From Chitinophaga sp. LS1 (GTDB taxonomy: Bacteria; Bacteroidota; Bacteroidia; Chitinophagales; Chitinophagaceae), in the NCBI RefSeq assembly GCF_034274695.1, contig NZ_CP128362.1, positions 3,722,501 through 3,786,500 on the forward strand: 64,000 bases of DNA, written 5' to 3'. The notes below the pieces were generated by a model, which did no database searches, had not been told where the DNA came from, and saw only the letters and a program-made list of their open reading frames with translations. Shown piece after piece: positions 55,201 to 63,609 of the stretch. Within the stretch, counting starts at the first letter, position 1, and every line of letters starts with the position of its first letter. The translations under genes were made by a program, and so were the position numbers.

Positions 55201-55381
55201 CAGCAACATCGGTGCATTTGTCACCTTCAATGACCTGGTGCTGATCACCAACTACAAAGGCGCAGACCCGGTGAGCAATGGAAATACTTCTGCCAACAGA
55301 GGCGTGGGTGGATTCGGATTTGACTATGGCAACCTGCCTGCTCCGGTGAGTGCCAACTTTGGTTTAAGGGTTTCATTTTAA
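52277..55381 (+). CDS. SusC/RagA-family TonB-linked outer-membrane protein
   Basis: A protein of 1034 residues. A signal peptide (ending 'LLHSFGQ'), a carboxypeptidase-like domain (about 25-105, 'VTGTVLAEDGKTPLIGVTV'), a plug with 'RGFNSLSLSNQPLFVVDGIIVDN' and 'DIASITVLKGPEATALYGSQASSGAIVITTK', and a long barrel ending 'NFGLRVSF'. SusC proteins import glycans or peptides together with their SusD lipoprotein, which follows 16 bp later. There is no carbohydrate-active enzyme or sigma/anti-sigma pair nearby, so the substrate is unknown; the S9 peptidase next door hints at peptides but is divergent. Confidence 0.96.
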   Translation: MRKFAGMMIVLLLSSLLHSFGQTAPVTGTVLAEDGKTPLIGVTVVNTTTKKGTQTDASGHYTIPAEKGQQLIFSYIGYGIVRINASDAAKVVMKPSNGELGEVVVTAMDIKRNARELGYSVQRVSGDEIAATQRENFVNALQGRVAGVTITPTTGQAGSGSSIVLRGFNSLSLSNQPLFVVDGIIVDNQTLNQSSNGGAGIGLVSDMANKNSDYTNRAADINPADIASITVLKGPEATALYGSQASSGAIVITTKRSKGKGIHMSYDNSFRTQKITRFNKVTNAYNTGTDGVYSSIFQSGSGTFFGPKYSDTTKLYDNVHNFFRTGFTQSHNLGVDFGVKNSGFRFSASYINQDGVIPNNNYKKLNLRLSNTTKIGKHVEITPSFSVINSVNNKPLRGAGGYLLDLYLWPTDHDIHDWQDSTGGKATLVAGNSPNAEVDNPVFSVERNLSQDKNNRYIATLGININPFPWLAVAGRFGYDAYHTDGYMLYNPDSYNVTAAQNGALENYYLKYWSYNHTITATATKSYKKFNGRLMIGTMWQDNETGMYAVRGTNLTDPMGTDSSNTDPTTRTRLLRNAKGLYNMSINRNIAYFGEAAIGYSDLAFVSFTQRFETTSIMPAASRDYNYPGISASFIPSEVIPGMKTSKVLSYWKVRASMASTARLSSPYANQSVFVNNLASGGGYSYGYTNANPNLKPERQKTFEIGTEFRMFDGRINAEVSYYNTLVKDQIAENFRASYATGFILNTMNAASTRNKGIEAMISATPVRKKDFGWDLTLNFNKMYNKVLAIPSTLTEYYIADTWVYGNARGGLKKGGATTTITGYHYSRSNKGDILINPLTGLPVIDATFGVIGDRNPDFTLGINNTLRYKKWTLSFLWDLKVGGDIFDATDMYLTVQGKGIKTADRETSRIIKGVLNDGLQNTDKPTENNIVVLPYRQQAYYTNMPEEEFIQKDVNWFRLRDLTISYNFGKWKGISNIGAFVTFNDLVLITNYKGADPVSNGNTSANRGVGGFGFDYGNLPAPVSANFGLRVSF

Positions 55382-55397
55382 TTAAAAAACTACAGGT

Positions 55398-57026
55398 ATG
55401 ACTAAGAATAAATTGTTGAAATATGCCTGCTTGGGCGCTATCATAGGTATGCTGGGTACGGGGTGTAAGAAGCTGATTGATGATGCCTACACCAATCCCA
55501 ATGCGGATGTGGAACAACCGATCGAAACATTATTGCCCAACCTGATCTCTAACCTGGTCAACAGTTATACGGCCAATGGTACGAACTATGGAACCGTAGT
55601 AGATAACTATTACACCGGGCGTTATATACAATATTGGTGTGCAAATGCCAATGGCAATCAATACGACAAAATGGGAGGCGCTACGGGTTCCAGCGATATT
55701 ATGGGGAACCTGTGGGCTGCCCACTATTATGGCATGGGACAAAACCTGAACAAGGTAGTAGAGTGGGGGATTGAACAAAAAAAATGGGATTACGTAGGTG
55801 TAGCCTATGCACTGCGTGCCTGGGGATGGCTCAGTCTCACGGATCAATATGGTGAAGTAGTGTTGAAAGAAGCATTCAACACCAGCCAGGATCAGTTTGA
55901 CTACGACTCACAGGCCGATGTATACGATACTGCCAGAGCTGTTGCTTTTCGTGCACTGACTTACCTGAACATGACTGGTGATAGTGTAAGCGCTACCAAC
56001 CTTGCCAAAGGCGATGCTTACCTCTACAATGGCGATGTGAATAAGTGGAAGAAGTTTGTATATGGTGTTCTTGCCCGTTCTTACAATCATCTCTCCAATA
56101 AATCTACTTACCAGCCGGATTCTGTGATCAAGTATGCAGATCTGGCCATGAGCAGCAATGAAGACAATGCCATTTACAGAGTAGCGAATGCATCAACCAG
56201 CGCGACTAAAAACTACTTTGGTCCTTTCCGTGCAAACATCGGTTCTCTCGTACAGGGCGAGTATATCGCCAACCTTGAAAGTGGTAACAACACCGTCTTC
56301 CCGGTAGCTGATCCCCGTGCTTACTACCTGATTCGTGAAAACTTCAATGGCACCTTCAAAGGTATCCGCCCTAACTATGGCGCTACTGGTAGCACAGGTT
56401 TAGATACTGCCGACCTGCCACGCAACTATTGGGGTGGTCAGTATAGTTCTTCCAAATCTCTGAATCCACGCTACCTCTATGCAGATGATTCTCCATGGCC
56501 GGTAATGACAGCTACAGAAATGCAATTCATGAAAGCAGAAGCGGCTTATCGCAAAGGTGATAAAGCCACTGCTTTAACTGCCTATACAAACGCAATCTCT
56601 CTCAGCATGGATATGATGTTGGATTATCCTACAAACATTCCTGTGGGCAAGGAAATGACGGCTACTGCAAAAGCTACTTACATGGCCAATGCCAGTGTGG
56701 TACCTACAAGTGCGGCGAACCTGACCCTCACACATATCATGCTGCAAAAGTATATTGCCATGTATTGCTTTGGTGTAAATGAAGTATGGGTAGATATGCG
56801 TCGTTTCCACTACACAGACCTCGACCCTGTTACAGGTGCACAGGTATATGCAGGATGGACGCCACTCAGCGCTGCTGATCTGTATCTCAATAACAACCAG
56901 AAACTGGTTTACCGTTGTCGTCCAAGGTACAACTCAGAGTACCTGTACAACATTCCTGCACTGACAGCATTGGGTGCTTTGGAACTGGATTATCATACGA
57001 AGGAATGCTGGTTTTCACAACAATAA
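55398..57026 (+). CDS. SusD/RagB-family nutrient-binding lipoprotein
   Basis: A protein of 542 residues with a lipoprotein signal (lipobox 'LGTGC', Cys23). The body is the SusD-like helical fold of the SusD/RagB outer-membrane lipoprotein group ('ETLLPNLISNLVNSYTA', 'TATEMQFMKAEAAYRKGDKATALTAYTNAI', 'ITHIMLQKYIAMYCFGVNEVWVDMRRFHY'-like C-terminal part). It caps the SusC barrel on the cell surface. It lies between SusC and a DUF4397 lipoprotein, probably one operon. Confidence 0.93.
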   Translation: MTKNKLLKYACLGAIIGMLGTGCKKLIDDAYTNPNADVEQPIETLLPNLISNLVNSYTANGTNYGTVVDNYYTGRYIQYWCANANGNQYDKMGGATGSSDIMGNLWAAHYYGMGQNLNKVVEWGIEQKKWDYVGVAYALRAWGWLSLTDQYGEVVLKEAFNTSQDQFDYDSQADVYDTARAVAFRALTYLNMTGDSVSATNLAKGDAYLYNGDVNKWKKFVYGVLARSYNHLSNKSTYQPDSVIKYADLAMSSNEDNAIYRVANASTSATKNYFGPFRANIGSLVQGEYIANLESGNNTVFPVADPRAYYLIRENFNGTFKGIRPNYGATGSTGLDTADLPRNYWGGQYSSSKSLNPRYLYADDSPWPVMTATEMQFMKAEAAYRKGDKATALTAYTNAISLSMDMMLDYPTNIPVGKEMTATAKATYMANASVVPTSAANLTLTHIMLQKYIAMYCFGVNEVWVDMRRFHYTDLDPVTGAQVYAGWTPLSAADLYLNNNQKLVYRCRPRYNSEYLYNIPALTALGALELDYHTKECWFSQQ

Positions 57027-57037
57027 AAATATTCGAT

Positions 57038-57799
57038 ATGCGTAGATTCATATTAGCAGGTATGGCCTTATTGATGGGGATCACAGCCTGTAAAAAGGAA
57101 TTCACGATTCATGCTACGGAAGAAGGAACAAGCGGTAAAGCGTATTTGAAAGTAGTACATGCATCAACAAACCTGGATACATTCAATATCTATGTGGGAG
57201 GTACTAAAGTGAATGGTGCGGCCATCACTTACAATAGTATCTATCCTGTATCCGGTGTCAATTCTTATCTCACCATTGACCCGGGTACCCAAACAGTAGA
57301 GCTGTTTAAACCCGGTACCTTAGTTGGTGATAGCATCAGTTTACAAAGCTTCAGTGACACTTTCGAAGCTGGTAAATACTATACTTTTATTCTCACCAGT
57401 GCAGGGCAGATCTTTACACAGGATGCATTCCCTACACCTGATACCGGCATGATCGATATCCGTTTTATTCACACGGTCTTAAATGATACCACCGGTAAAA
57501 CCGTTGATCTCTACTCCGCCAAACATGGTGTGGTAGCGGCCGGACTCAGTCCCGGTGAATTGAGTGATTACATCCCCGTTGCTTACAATGTAAACATAAA
57601 GGATACGCTCTATGTGACCCGTTCTGCTTCGTCAGCGACACCGTTGTCAGGAAGGGCTGTATTTGCTACCATGGCATTGACGACAGGGAATATCGCGAAC
57701 CTTACTGTACAACGCAGTTACACCGTTATTTTCAAAGGAAGCATATCTGTGACATCTGGTACTAAAGCCCGTGGTTTGATCGGGTATGTACATTATTAA
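57038..57799 (+). CDS. DUF4397 lipoprotein
   Basis: About 253 residues from ATG 57038 (MRRFILAGMALLMGITACKK), with a lipobox 'ITAC'. The upstream in-frame extension overlaps susD and was dropped. Two DUF4397-type beta domains follow ('AYLKVVHASTNLDTFNIYVGG', then 'DIRFIHTVLNDTTGKTVDLYSA'). It is probably surface- or periplasm-anchored and is the last gene of the SusC-SusD operon. Such proteins often accompany SusCD pairs as accessory binding proteins; this role is inference. Confidence 0.85.
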   Translation: MRRFILAGMALLMGITACKKEFTIHATEEGTSGKAYLKVVHASTNLDTFNIYVGGTKVNGAAITYNSIYPVSGVNSYLTIDPGTQTVELFKPGTLVGDSISLQSFSDTFEAGKYYTFILTSAGQIFTQDAFPTPDTGMIDIRFIHTVLNDTTGKTVDLYSAKHGVVAAGLSPGELSDYIPVAYNVNIKDTLYVTRSASSATPLSGRAVFATMALTTGNIANLTVQRSYTVIFKGSISVTSGTKARGLIGYVHY

Positions 57800-57802
57800 A
57801 AT

Positions 57803-57839
57803 AAAAGAAGCCGCCTCATAATGGCGGCTTCTTTTATTT
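57803..57839. terminator. Bidirectional terminator between DUF4397 and EamA genes
   Basis: AAAAGAAGCCGCC (57803-57815) pairs with GGCGGCTTCTTTT (57823-57835) around a 7-base loop, with A and T tracts. It overlaps the end of the EamA gene. Confidence 0.85.
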
Positions 57840-58697
57840 TGCTATCACTCTTCGCATCTGCAAAAACACCGAAAGAATAATACACCCCAACCCCGCATAA
57901 AACGCCCAACTCAACTGCTTATTCTCCTGAAACAATACAAACGCTATAATAATACTATAAACAGGTTCTAAATTAAAAGTCAGATTAGTCGTAAACGAAC
58001 TCACTTTCTTCAACGCCGCCATCAGCAACATATACATACACACCGTACACGCCCAGCTCAATATCAGCAAATAGATCAGATCCGTCGTAGACGGCAGTAA
58101 GAAATGTTGATTCACCACCCCCAAATACATCGGCATAAATAACGACAACACTACAAACCCTACTAACAACTCATAAAACGTAATAGAAGGTGAATCATAA
58201 TGCGTGAGCAACTTCTTATTCACAATCGTAAACAGCGCAGCAAAAACAGATGACACGATCCCCATTATAATCCCTGTATGATACTGCGAATCAAAATGGA
58301 AAATCATCACAATACCCGCCAGCGTAATCCCACTCAACATCAACTCTCTCACATCAAATCTTCGCCGGCTGATAATCGGATCTAACACCGCCGTAAACAA
58401 ACTTGTCAATGAAAAACAAACGACGCCGATACTTACATTCGAGTACTTAATACTCCCATAAAAGAACAGCCAGTGCATAGCAATCACCACCCCATTCAAT
58501 CCAATAGGAACTAATTGTCTCCACGACAGTCGCGACAACATTCCCTTCCAGCGAAATATAATAAACAGAGAAATGACAGTGAATAATAGTCGGTACCAAA
58601 CGAGCAATCCTTCATTCAGGGAAATCAGCTTCCCAAGGATGCCCGTAAAACCTGCCAGGAAGACTGACAGGTGTAATTGCAGCAAAGGTTTTTTCAT
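57834..58697 (-). CDS. EamA/DMT-family transporter
   Basis: A protein of 287 residues with about ten membrane segments and an internal repeat, the two-EamA layout of drug/metabolite exporters ('HLSVFLAGFTGILGKLI' in the first half; 'GIIMGIVSSVFAALFTIVNKKLL' in the second). The substrate is unknown. It is the last gene of a minus-strand run mpl-exonuclease-glycosyltransferase-EamA, 50 bp after the glycosyltransferase. Confidence 0.9.
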   Translation of the reverse strand: MKKPLLQLHLSVFLAGFTGILGKLISLNEGLLVWYRLLFTVISLFIIFRWKGMLSRLSWRQLVPIGLNGVVIAMHWLFFYGSIKYSNVSIGVVCFSLTSLFTAVLDPIISRRRFDVRELMLSGITLAGIVMIFHFDSQYHTGIIMGIVSSVFAALFTIVNKKLLTHYDSPSITFYELLVGFVVLSLFMPMYLGVVNQHFLLPSTTDLIYLLILSWACTVCMYMLLMAALKKVSSFTTNLTFNLEPVYSIIIAFVLFQENKQLSWAFYAGLGCIILSVFLQMRRVIAK

Positions 58698-58747
58698 TTT
58701 TGTATCAGTCCGCTGCCAATAGGCTGAGGCAGCAATATCAGCATTCT

Positions 58748-59512
58748 CTATTGTTCCTGCTCCTGTAACTGTTCGTTCCGCACTCTTCTCTCATACTTCC
58801 TAAACAGGCTCTCCCATTGAATCTTGAGCACCCCCAATATTCCTTCTTTCACAATTCCCTTGCTCATCTTGGAATATCCTTCCTTACGATCTATAAAGGT
58901 GATAGGCACTTCCTTCACCTTAAAGCCCAGTTTCCAGGCAGTAAACTTCATTTCGATCTGGAATGCATATCCAACGAACCGGATAGCATCCAGGTTGATG
59001 GATTCCAGTACCTGTCTCTTGTAACATACGAATCCGGCGGTCGCATCTTTTACACGCATCCAGGTCACGAACCGTACATATACAGAAGCACCGTAGGAGA
59101 GCACAGCCCTATCCCATGGCCAGTTTTCTGTTCTGCCACCTTTTACATAACGGGAGCCAACGGCTACATCCCCACCTTCTCTTGCACATGCATTATAAAG
59201 CCTTGGCAGGTCTTTCGGGTTATGAGAGAAGTCCGCGTCCATCTCGAAGATGTACTGGTATCCCTTGGCCAGCGCCCACTTGAACCCATGAATATAGGCA
59301 GTACCCAACCCTTGTTTGCCGCTTCTTTCCGAAAGGAAGAGTTCCCCCGGATGTTGCTGCTGTAAGGACTTTACTATATTCCCGGTTCCATCCGGCGACC
59401 CATCGTCAACGATCAGAATGTGAAAGTCTTCCTGCAGTGAGAATACTGCGTCAATGATCTTCCTGATATTATCCTTCTCGTTGTAGGTCGGAATGATGAC
59501 AAGCTTTTCCAA
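58748..59512 (-). CDS. Polyprenol-phosphate mannosyltransferase-like GT2 enzyme
   Basis: A protein of 254 residues of GT2, DPM1-like. 'VIIPTYNEKDNIRKII' at the start, 'ILIVDDGSPDGTGNIV', 'YIFEMDADFSHNPKDLP' (DxD-type metal site) and 'AVGSRYVKGGRTENWPWDRAVLSYGAS' are the family marks. It would transfer a sugar, often mannose, to a polyprenyl phosphate at the inner membrane. There is no C-terminal membrane pair. It may supply a donor for protein or lipid glycosylation. Confidence 0.9.
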   Translation of the reverse strand: MEKLVIIPTYNEKDNIRKIIDAVFSLQEDFHILIVDDGSPDGTGNIVKSLQQQHPGELFLSERSGKQGLGTAYIHGFKWALAKGYQYIFEMDADFSHNPKDLPRLYNACAREGGDVAVGSRYVKGGRTENWPWDRAVLSYGASVYVRFVTWMRVKDATAGFVCYKRQVLESINLDAIRFVGYAFQIEMKFTAWKLGFKVKEVPITFIDRKEGYSKMSKGIVKEGILGVLKIQWESLFRKYERRVRNEQLQEQEQ

Positions 59513-59581
59513 TCAGCTAAGTGTTGTTTTAGGACTGCGAAATTATAATAATCGGGAAATATGTTCCCTATTTTATAAACA

Positions 59582-60355
59582 TTAAATCTTTTTTAACATC
59601 ATACTGTGGTAGATGTCTGTGAGTTTTTGCTTGGTATTCAAAGGAAAATCGGCCTTCATCATCCAGTCATAATATTGAGGCTCAATCTTCAACACATCTC
59701 TTACCGCCCGGCCTTTGTACTTTCCGAAGTTGAAAACTTCTGTGCCGTTCTGCATGATCATGCGGCGGGCAAAGTCAACATATTCTTCTTCTTTGGTAAA
59801 TTCAGCCAGGGGGTCCACCTCTGATTGTAACTGTTCGTAACGGTCGAGCTGGGCTTCCAGGATCTCGTAAGTAGCGAGTGCATCGGCTTCCGCGCTATGT
59901 GCATTCTCTAGATTCTTATCGCAGTAGAATTTGTAGGCCGCGCTGAGGGTGCGCTTCTCCATCAGATGGAAGATCTTCTGTACATCGATGAATTTACGTC
60001 CTTTCACATCGAATTCCAGTCCGGTACGGAGGAATTCTTCTACCAGCAGCGGTATGTCAAAACGGTTTGAGTTATATCCGGCTATATCGCAATTGTCCAT
60101 GAACTGTCTCAGTTCATTCGCAGCCTGTTTAAATGTAGGACAATCCTTCACATCTTCATCACTGATTCCATGAATGGCAGTGGTAGCTGGAGGGATCGGC
60201 ATGCCTGGGTTGATGCGTCTGGTTTTTTTCTGAATGCTCTTGTCGGGCATTACTTTAACGATCGCAATCTCGATGATACGGTCTGTGGCCACATTGGTAC
60301 CGGTTGTCTCAAGGTCAATAACGGCCAGGGGCCTTGTAAGTTGCAGTGATGGCAT
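59582..60355 (-). CDS. DEDD-family 3'-5' exonuclease (DNA pol III epsilon-like)
   Basis: A protein of 257 residues. Exo I 'AVIDLETTGTNVATDRIIEIAIV' with the catalytic Asp and Glu (about 12-34), Exo II 'IAGYNSNRFDIPLL' (about 93-106) and Exo III 'AHSAEADALATYEIL' (about 152-166) place it in the DEDDh exonucleases. The C-terminal 80 residues contain a 'FNFGKYKGRAVRDVLKIEPQYYDWMM' segment also seen in bacterial proteins of this group. It starts 9 bp after mpl, suggesting one transcript. Confidence 0.92.
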   Translation of the reverse strand: MPSLQLTRPLAVIDLETTGTNVATDRIIEIAIVKVMPDKSIQKKTRRINPGMPIPPATTAIHGISDEDVKDCPTFKQAANELRQFMDNCDIAGYNSNRFDIPLLVEEFLRTGLEFDVKGRKFIDVQKIFHLMEKRTLSAAYKFYCDKNLENAHSAEADALATYEILEAQLDRYEQLQSEVDPLAEFTKEEEYVDFARRMIMQNGTEVFNFGKYKGRAVRDVLKIEPQYYDWMMKADFPLNTKQKLTDIYHSMMLKKI

Positions 60356-60364
60356 GACTGATTT

Positions 60365-61717
60365 TTATAAATACTTTGTGAGCGAAGGTACGTTCATTCC
60401 TTCATAATCTCCTGAACTCATCAGCAGGAGGTTTGCATTCTGATAATTTTGTGCGTCCAGAAACGCCTGCAGATGCTCTCGGTTATTGAATACCTGGAGG
60501 TCGTTTCTGCCAAATCCCTGTGCAATGCCTTCCGGCTGCAGATCTGGCATACGCTTGATTTCCAGGGCATGACGGCTATAAAATACGGCAGGCACATCTG
60601 CCTTGTCCATAGCACCCTGGTACTGCACCATAAAGGCAGCATTCAGGCTGCTATAAGTATGTAATTCCAGTACAGCGATCAGCTGACGGGATGAGTATTG
60701 TTCCTTTAGCGCTTCGATCGTGGCCTTCACTTTGGACGGTGCATGGGCAAAGTCGCGGTAAATAGCGCAATGATCATTTTTGCCTACCAGTTCCAGTCGC
60801 TTCGCTGCCCCTTTGAAGGTAGCGATGGCGGATAGAAACGTAGTATCATCTACGCCCAGTTCGTTGCAAACCAGTCTGGCAGCGTGCATATTCAGCAGGT
60901 TATGGTCGCCGAATACCTCCATTTCTTTGGTTTGACCGCCAAAGGTAACGCTGGTCACGCCATTGTTGATCTGGTGAGGAGGTACGCCATAAGGGACTAG
61001 TTTCAAATGACCGCCTTCGGCATTCACGAGCTTCACCAGCTCAGGATCAGTATCGTTATAGATCAGGGTGGCACCCTTTTCCATAGTTTTGATAAAAATG
61101 GAGAACTGCTCCAGGTAGATCTCATATGTAGGGAACACATTGATGTGGTCCCAGGCAATACCGGTCAAAACAGCGATATGCGGGTGGAGGAAATGGAACT
61201 TCGGGCGCTTTTCGATTACAGAGGCAGGGTATTCATCTGCTTCCATCACGATGGTGGGTGCACTGGTGATGTTCACGGATTGTGCAAAACCGGCCAGACG
61301 GGCACCTACAAGGTAATCGAAGTCCTTGCCTGCCTGTTGTAACACATGCATAATCATAGCAGTAGTGGTCGTTTTACCATGACTGCCACCGACTGCCACA
61401 CGTTTCTTTTGCAGACTTTCCTGGTAGATATATTCGGGGAACGAGTAGATCCTGAGGTTCAGCTCTTTGGCTTTCAGGAGTTCAGGGTTGTCGCCACGGG
61501 CGTGCATACCAAGAATGACAGCATCCAGATCATGGGTAATGCGGGAATCATCCCATCCCATGGTAGCAGGCAGAATACCTGCCTGGCGCAGGTTGCTGAG
61601 AGCAGGCTCGAATATTTCGTCGTCGCTCCCGGTCACCTGGTAACCCTTTATCTTTAGTGCTATTGCCAGCTGGTGCATCACGCTACCACCTATCGCAATA
61701 AAATGTACTTTTGTCAT
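60365..61717 (-). CDS. mpl: UDP-N-acetylmuramate:L-Ala-gamma-D-Glu-mDAP ligase
   Basis: About 450 residues from ATG 61717 (MTKVHFIAIGGSVMHQLAIAL). Mpl rejoins recycled murein tripeptide to UDP-MurNAc. A UDP-binding N-terminal part is followed by the ATP P-loop 'GGSHGKTTTTAMI' (about 108-120), 'VMEADEYPAS' and 'HAARLVCNELGVDD'. It lacks the second Mur ligase neighbours, as expected for the recycling enzyme. It heads the minus-strand run ending with EamA. Confidence 0.94.
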   Translation of the reverse strand: MTKVHFIAIGGSVMHQLAIALKIKGYQVTGSDDEIFEPALSNLRQAGILPATMGWDDSRITHDLDAVILGMHARGDNPELLKAKELNLRIYSFPEYIYQESLQKKRVAVGGSHGKTTTTAMIMHVLQQAGKDFDYLVGARLAGFAQSVNITSAPTIVMEADEYPASVIEKRPKFHFLHPHIAVLTGIAWDHINVFPTYEIYLEQFSIFIKTMEKGATLIYNDTDPELVKLVNAEGGHLKLVPYGVPPHQINNGVTSVTFGGQTKEMEVFGDHNLLNMHAARLVCNELGVDDTTFLSAIATFKGAAKRLELVGKNDHCAIYRDFAHAPSKVKATIEALKEQYSSRQLIAVLELHTYSSLNAAFMVQYQGAMDKADVPAVFYSRHALEIKRMPDLQPEGIAQGFGRNDLQVFNNREHLQAFLDAQNYQNANLLLMSSGDYEGMNVPSLTKYL

Positions 61718-61809
61718 ATGCAATAAAACAGTTGCCGGTATTTTGCGTTATATTTATGTAAAACGGGAAAAAGGACTGATATTATCAATAAAATTTTTAA
61801 TATAAATTT

Positions 61810-61817
61810 TATATTTG
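61810..61817 (+). promoter_or_regulatory. -7 box for lipoprotein/ytxJ transcript
   Basis: TATATTTG is an exact match to TAnnTTTG, 18 bp before the ATG at 61835. The flanks are very AT-rich; no -33 box was identified. Confidence 0.45.
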
Positions 61818-61834
61818 CAAAGTAACGTCAAAAA

Positions 61835-62047
61835 ATGGCGATTAAAAAAGTGATATCACCTTTCCCTATGAAATTTCATTTACCACTTAAACATCCCTTT
61901 ATGCAAGTATCATTCAAAGTTTTGGGCGGCGCTGCGCTTATTTGTATCTTTGCTACTTTATTCACTTCGTGTGCGTCTCAAAACAAATTGGGCTGTCCGA
62001 TGAAGATAGGCAAGGTGGGCCATGCGACAAACAGCAAGGATTGTTAA
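61835..62047 (+). CDS. Small lipoprotein
   Basis: Up to 70 residues. A hydrophobic segment 'ALICIFATLFTSC' with a lipobox-like 'FTSCA' indicates a lipoprotein of about 20 mature residues ('CASQNKLGCPMKIGKVGHA..'). In-frame ATGs at 61868 and 61901 could be the real start, the latter giving a compact signal peptide (MQVSFKVLGGAALICIFATL). It overlaps ytxJ by its stop (TAATG), so the two are translationally coupled. Function unknown. Confidence 0.6.
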   Translation: MAIKKVISPFPMKFHLPLKHPFMQVSFKVLGGAALICIFATLFTSCASQNKLGCPMKIGKVGHATNSKDC

Positions 62048-62376
62048 TGAATTGGATACCTTTAACTACTGAAGATCAGTTAAATTCCATCAAGGAAGCA
62101 TCTGAAACGGAAACCGTCGTAATTTTTAAGCACAGCACCCGCTGTTCCATCAGTGCGGTAGCCAAATCAAGGCTCGACAGAGCTCAAGCGCCTGAGAATA
62201 TGACCTTCTATTATCTGGACCTTATTAAGTATCGGAAAATATCAGATGAAATTGCAGCGACTTATGGTGTAGAGCATGAATCTCCCCAGGTGTTGCTGAT
62301 AAAAAATGGGAAGTGTGTGTATGATGAGAGCCATAGTGCCATTATAATGGATGAGCTGGTATCACATGCAAATTAA
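62047..62376 (+). CDS. ytxJ: Bacillithiol-system redox protein YtxJ
   Basis: About 109 residues from the ATG at 62047 (MNWIPLTTEDQLNSIKEASE), which overlaps the lipoprotein stop. A thioredoxin-like fold with 'VVIFKHSTRCSISAVAKSRLDRA' has a single Cys in the CxxS-like position, and 'VEHESPQVLLIKNGKCVYDESHSAI' is the cis-Pro region. YtxJ is a monothiol bacilliredoxin-like protein. A longer frame from 61942 overlaps the lipoprotein in another frame and is rejected. Confidence 0.88.
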   Translation: MNWIPLTTEDQLNSIKEASETETVVIFKHSTRCSISAVAKSRLDRAQAPENMTFYYLDLIKYRKISDEIAATYGVEHESPQVLLIKNGKCVYDESHSAIIMDELVSHAN

Positions 62377-62475
62377 GAGTTATTAGCTAGCAGCTATTTA
62401 TCCAAAGAAATTAGTACCGGCCACCAGGCCGGTATTTTTTTTATCAGTTGGTGACTATTAAGTGATCGGTTTGTA

Positions 62476-62508
62476 TTTGAAAGGAGAGCTACTTTTTACC
62501 TAGCTTTG
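62476..62508 (+). promoter_or_regulatory. ubiX promoter with -33 and -7 boxes
   Basis: TTTG at 62476-62479 and TAGCTTTG at 62501-62508, 21 bp apart, fit the Bacteroidota -33/-7 pattern. The ubiX start codon is only 6 bp past the -7 box, so the transcript would have almost no leader. Confidence 0.55.
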
Positions 62509-62513
62509 TAAGT

Positions 62514-63077
62514 ATGAAACACCGTATAGTTGTAGCAGTTACCGGGGCCAGCGGGGCCATTTATGCACGTCAGCTATTGCAGAAGCTTGAAAAAGCCGCT
62601 GCGCAGACTGAAGCCGTGGCCATTGTGATGACGGAAAATGCCAGAACGGTGTGGGAAACGGAGCTGGGTACGGACGATTATAAGGCATTGCCCTTTAAAA
62701 CCTATACCCAGCAGGATTTCATGGCGCCGTTTGCCAGTGGCTCAGGCAGGTATGATACGATGATTATTTGTCCCTGTTCCATGGGGACCCTGGGCCGGAT
62801 AGCCGGAGGAATGAGTAATGACCTGATTACCCGGGCAGCCGATGTCGTGTTGAAAGAACGCCGCAAACTAATATGTGTGGTAAGGGAAACACCTTACAAT
62901 GTGATCCATATTAAAAACATGCTCACGGTCACAGAGGCAGGAGGCATCATTTGCCCGGCTACGCCATCTTTTTACAGTGTACCATCCACATTAGAGGAAG
63001 TGGCTGCCACTGTAGTAGACAGGGTCATTGATCTGGCTGGCATTCAGCAGGATACTTATAGATGGGGACAAGAATAA
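62514..63077 (+). CDS. ubiX: Flavin prenyltransferase UbiX
   Basis: A protein of 187 residues. It makes prenylated FMN, the cofactor of UbiD-type decarboxylases. 'IVVAVTGASGAIYARQLLQ' at the start, 'IICPCSMGTLGRIAGGMSNDLITRAADVVLKERRKLICVVRETPYN' in the middle, and 'ICPATPSFYSVP' near the C-terminus are family marks. No ubiD is in the window. It is followed 16 bp later by aroQ. Confidence 0.94.
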   Translation: MKHRIVVAVTGASGAIYARQLLQKLEKAAAQTEAVAIVMTENARTVWETELGTDDYKALPFKTYTQQDFMAPFASGSGRYDTMIICPCSMGTLGRIAGGMSNDLITRAADVVLKERRKLICVVRETPYNVIHIKNMLTVTEAGGIICPATPSFYSVPSTLEEVAATVVDRVIDLAGIQQDTYRWGQE

Positions 63078-63093
63078 TTAGTAATTTGTACAA

Positions 63094-63507
63094 ATGAAAA
63101 TAGCAATCATTAATGGCCCTAACCTGAATTTGTTGGGTAAAAGGGAGCCGGGTATCTACGGAAATGAATCTTTTGAAGATTATTTCGTAAAACTGAAGCA
63201 GTTATTTGCAGATGTAGAGCTGGAATATTTTCAGAATAACTCCGAAGGAAATATAATCGACATTTTACATGAGATAGGGTTTACCTATGATGGGATTTTG
63301 TTGAATGCAGGTGCGTATACACACTATTCGATTGCTATCAGGGATGCGATTGCGGCTATTAAAACGCCTGTATTGGAAATACATATCAGTAATGTACATG
63401 CAAGGGAAGAGTTCAGACATACGTCTGTAATTGCTCCTGTGTGTAAAGGGACGATTGCTGGTTTGGGAATGAAAGGGTATGCGTTAGGGATAAATTACTT
63501 CCTATAA
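63094..63507 (+). CDS. aroQ: 3-dehydroquinate dehydratase, type II
   Basis: A protein of 137 residues. It removes water from 3-dehydroquinate in the shikimate pathway. 'IINGPNLNLLGKREPGIYG' (with the catalytic Arg and Tyr region), 'YFQNNSEGNIIDILHE', 'GILLNAGAYTHYSIAIRDA' and 'PVLEIHISNVHAREEFRH' are the type II motifs. It shares the ubiX transcript. The gene's 3' end is the first unit of a 22-bp tandem repeat. Confidence 0.95.
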   Translation: MKIAIINGPNLNLLGKREPGIYGNESFEDYFVKLKQLFADVELEYFQNNSEGNIIDILHEIGFTYDGILLNAGAYTHYSIAIRDAIAAIKTPVLEIHISNVHAREEFRHTSVIAPVCKGTIAGLGMKGYALGINYFL

Positions 63508-63609
63508 TTACGAATTTCTATCAGCTCGCTTACGGAATTCTTGCTACTCGCTTATGAAGTTATTGTTACTCGCTTATGAAGTTCCTGCTACTCGCTTATG
63601 AATTTCTAT
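63500..63609 (+). repeat. 22-bp tandem repeats beginning in the aroQ 3' end
   Basis: Five imperfect 22-bp units follow one another from the aroQ stop codon: the first contains CTATAATTACG, then GCTCGCTTACGG, ACTCGCTTATGAAG (twice) and ACTCGCTTATGAAT. Units end in TTCTATCA, TTCTTGCT, TTATTGTT, TTCCTGCT and TTCTATCA. The array runs into a long hairpin. Confidence 0.85.

Noticed and set aside
61942..62046. Extension of YtxJ upstream of 62047
   Set aside because: It overlaps the lipoprotein in another frame, while the ATG at 62047 forms a natural stop/start overlap.
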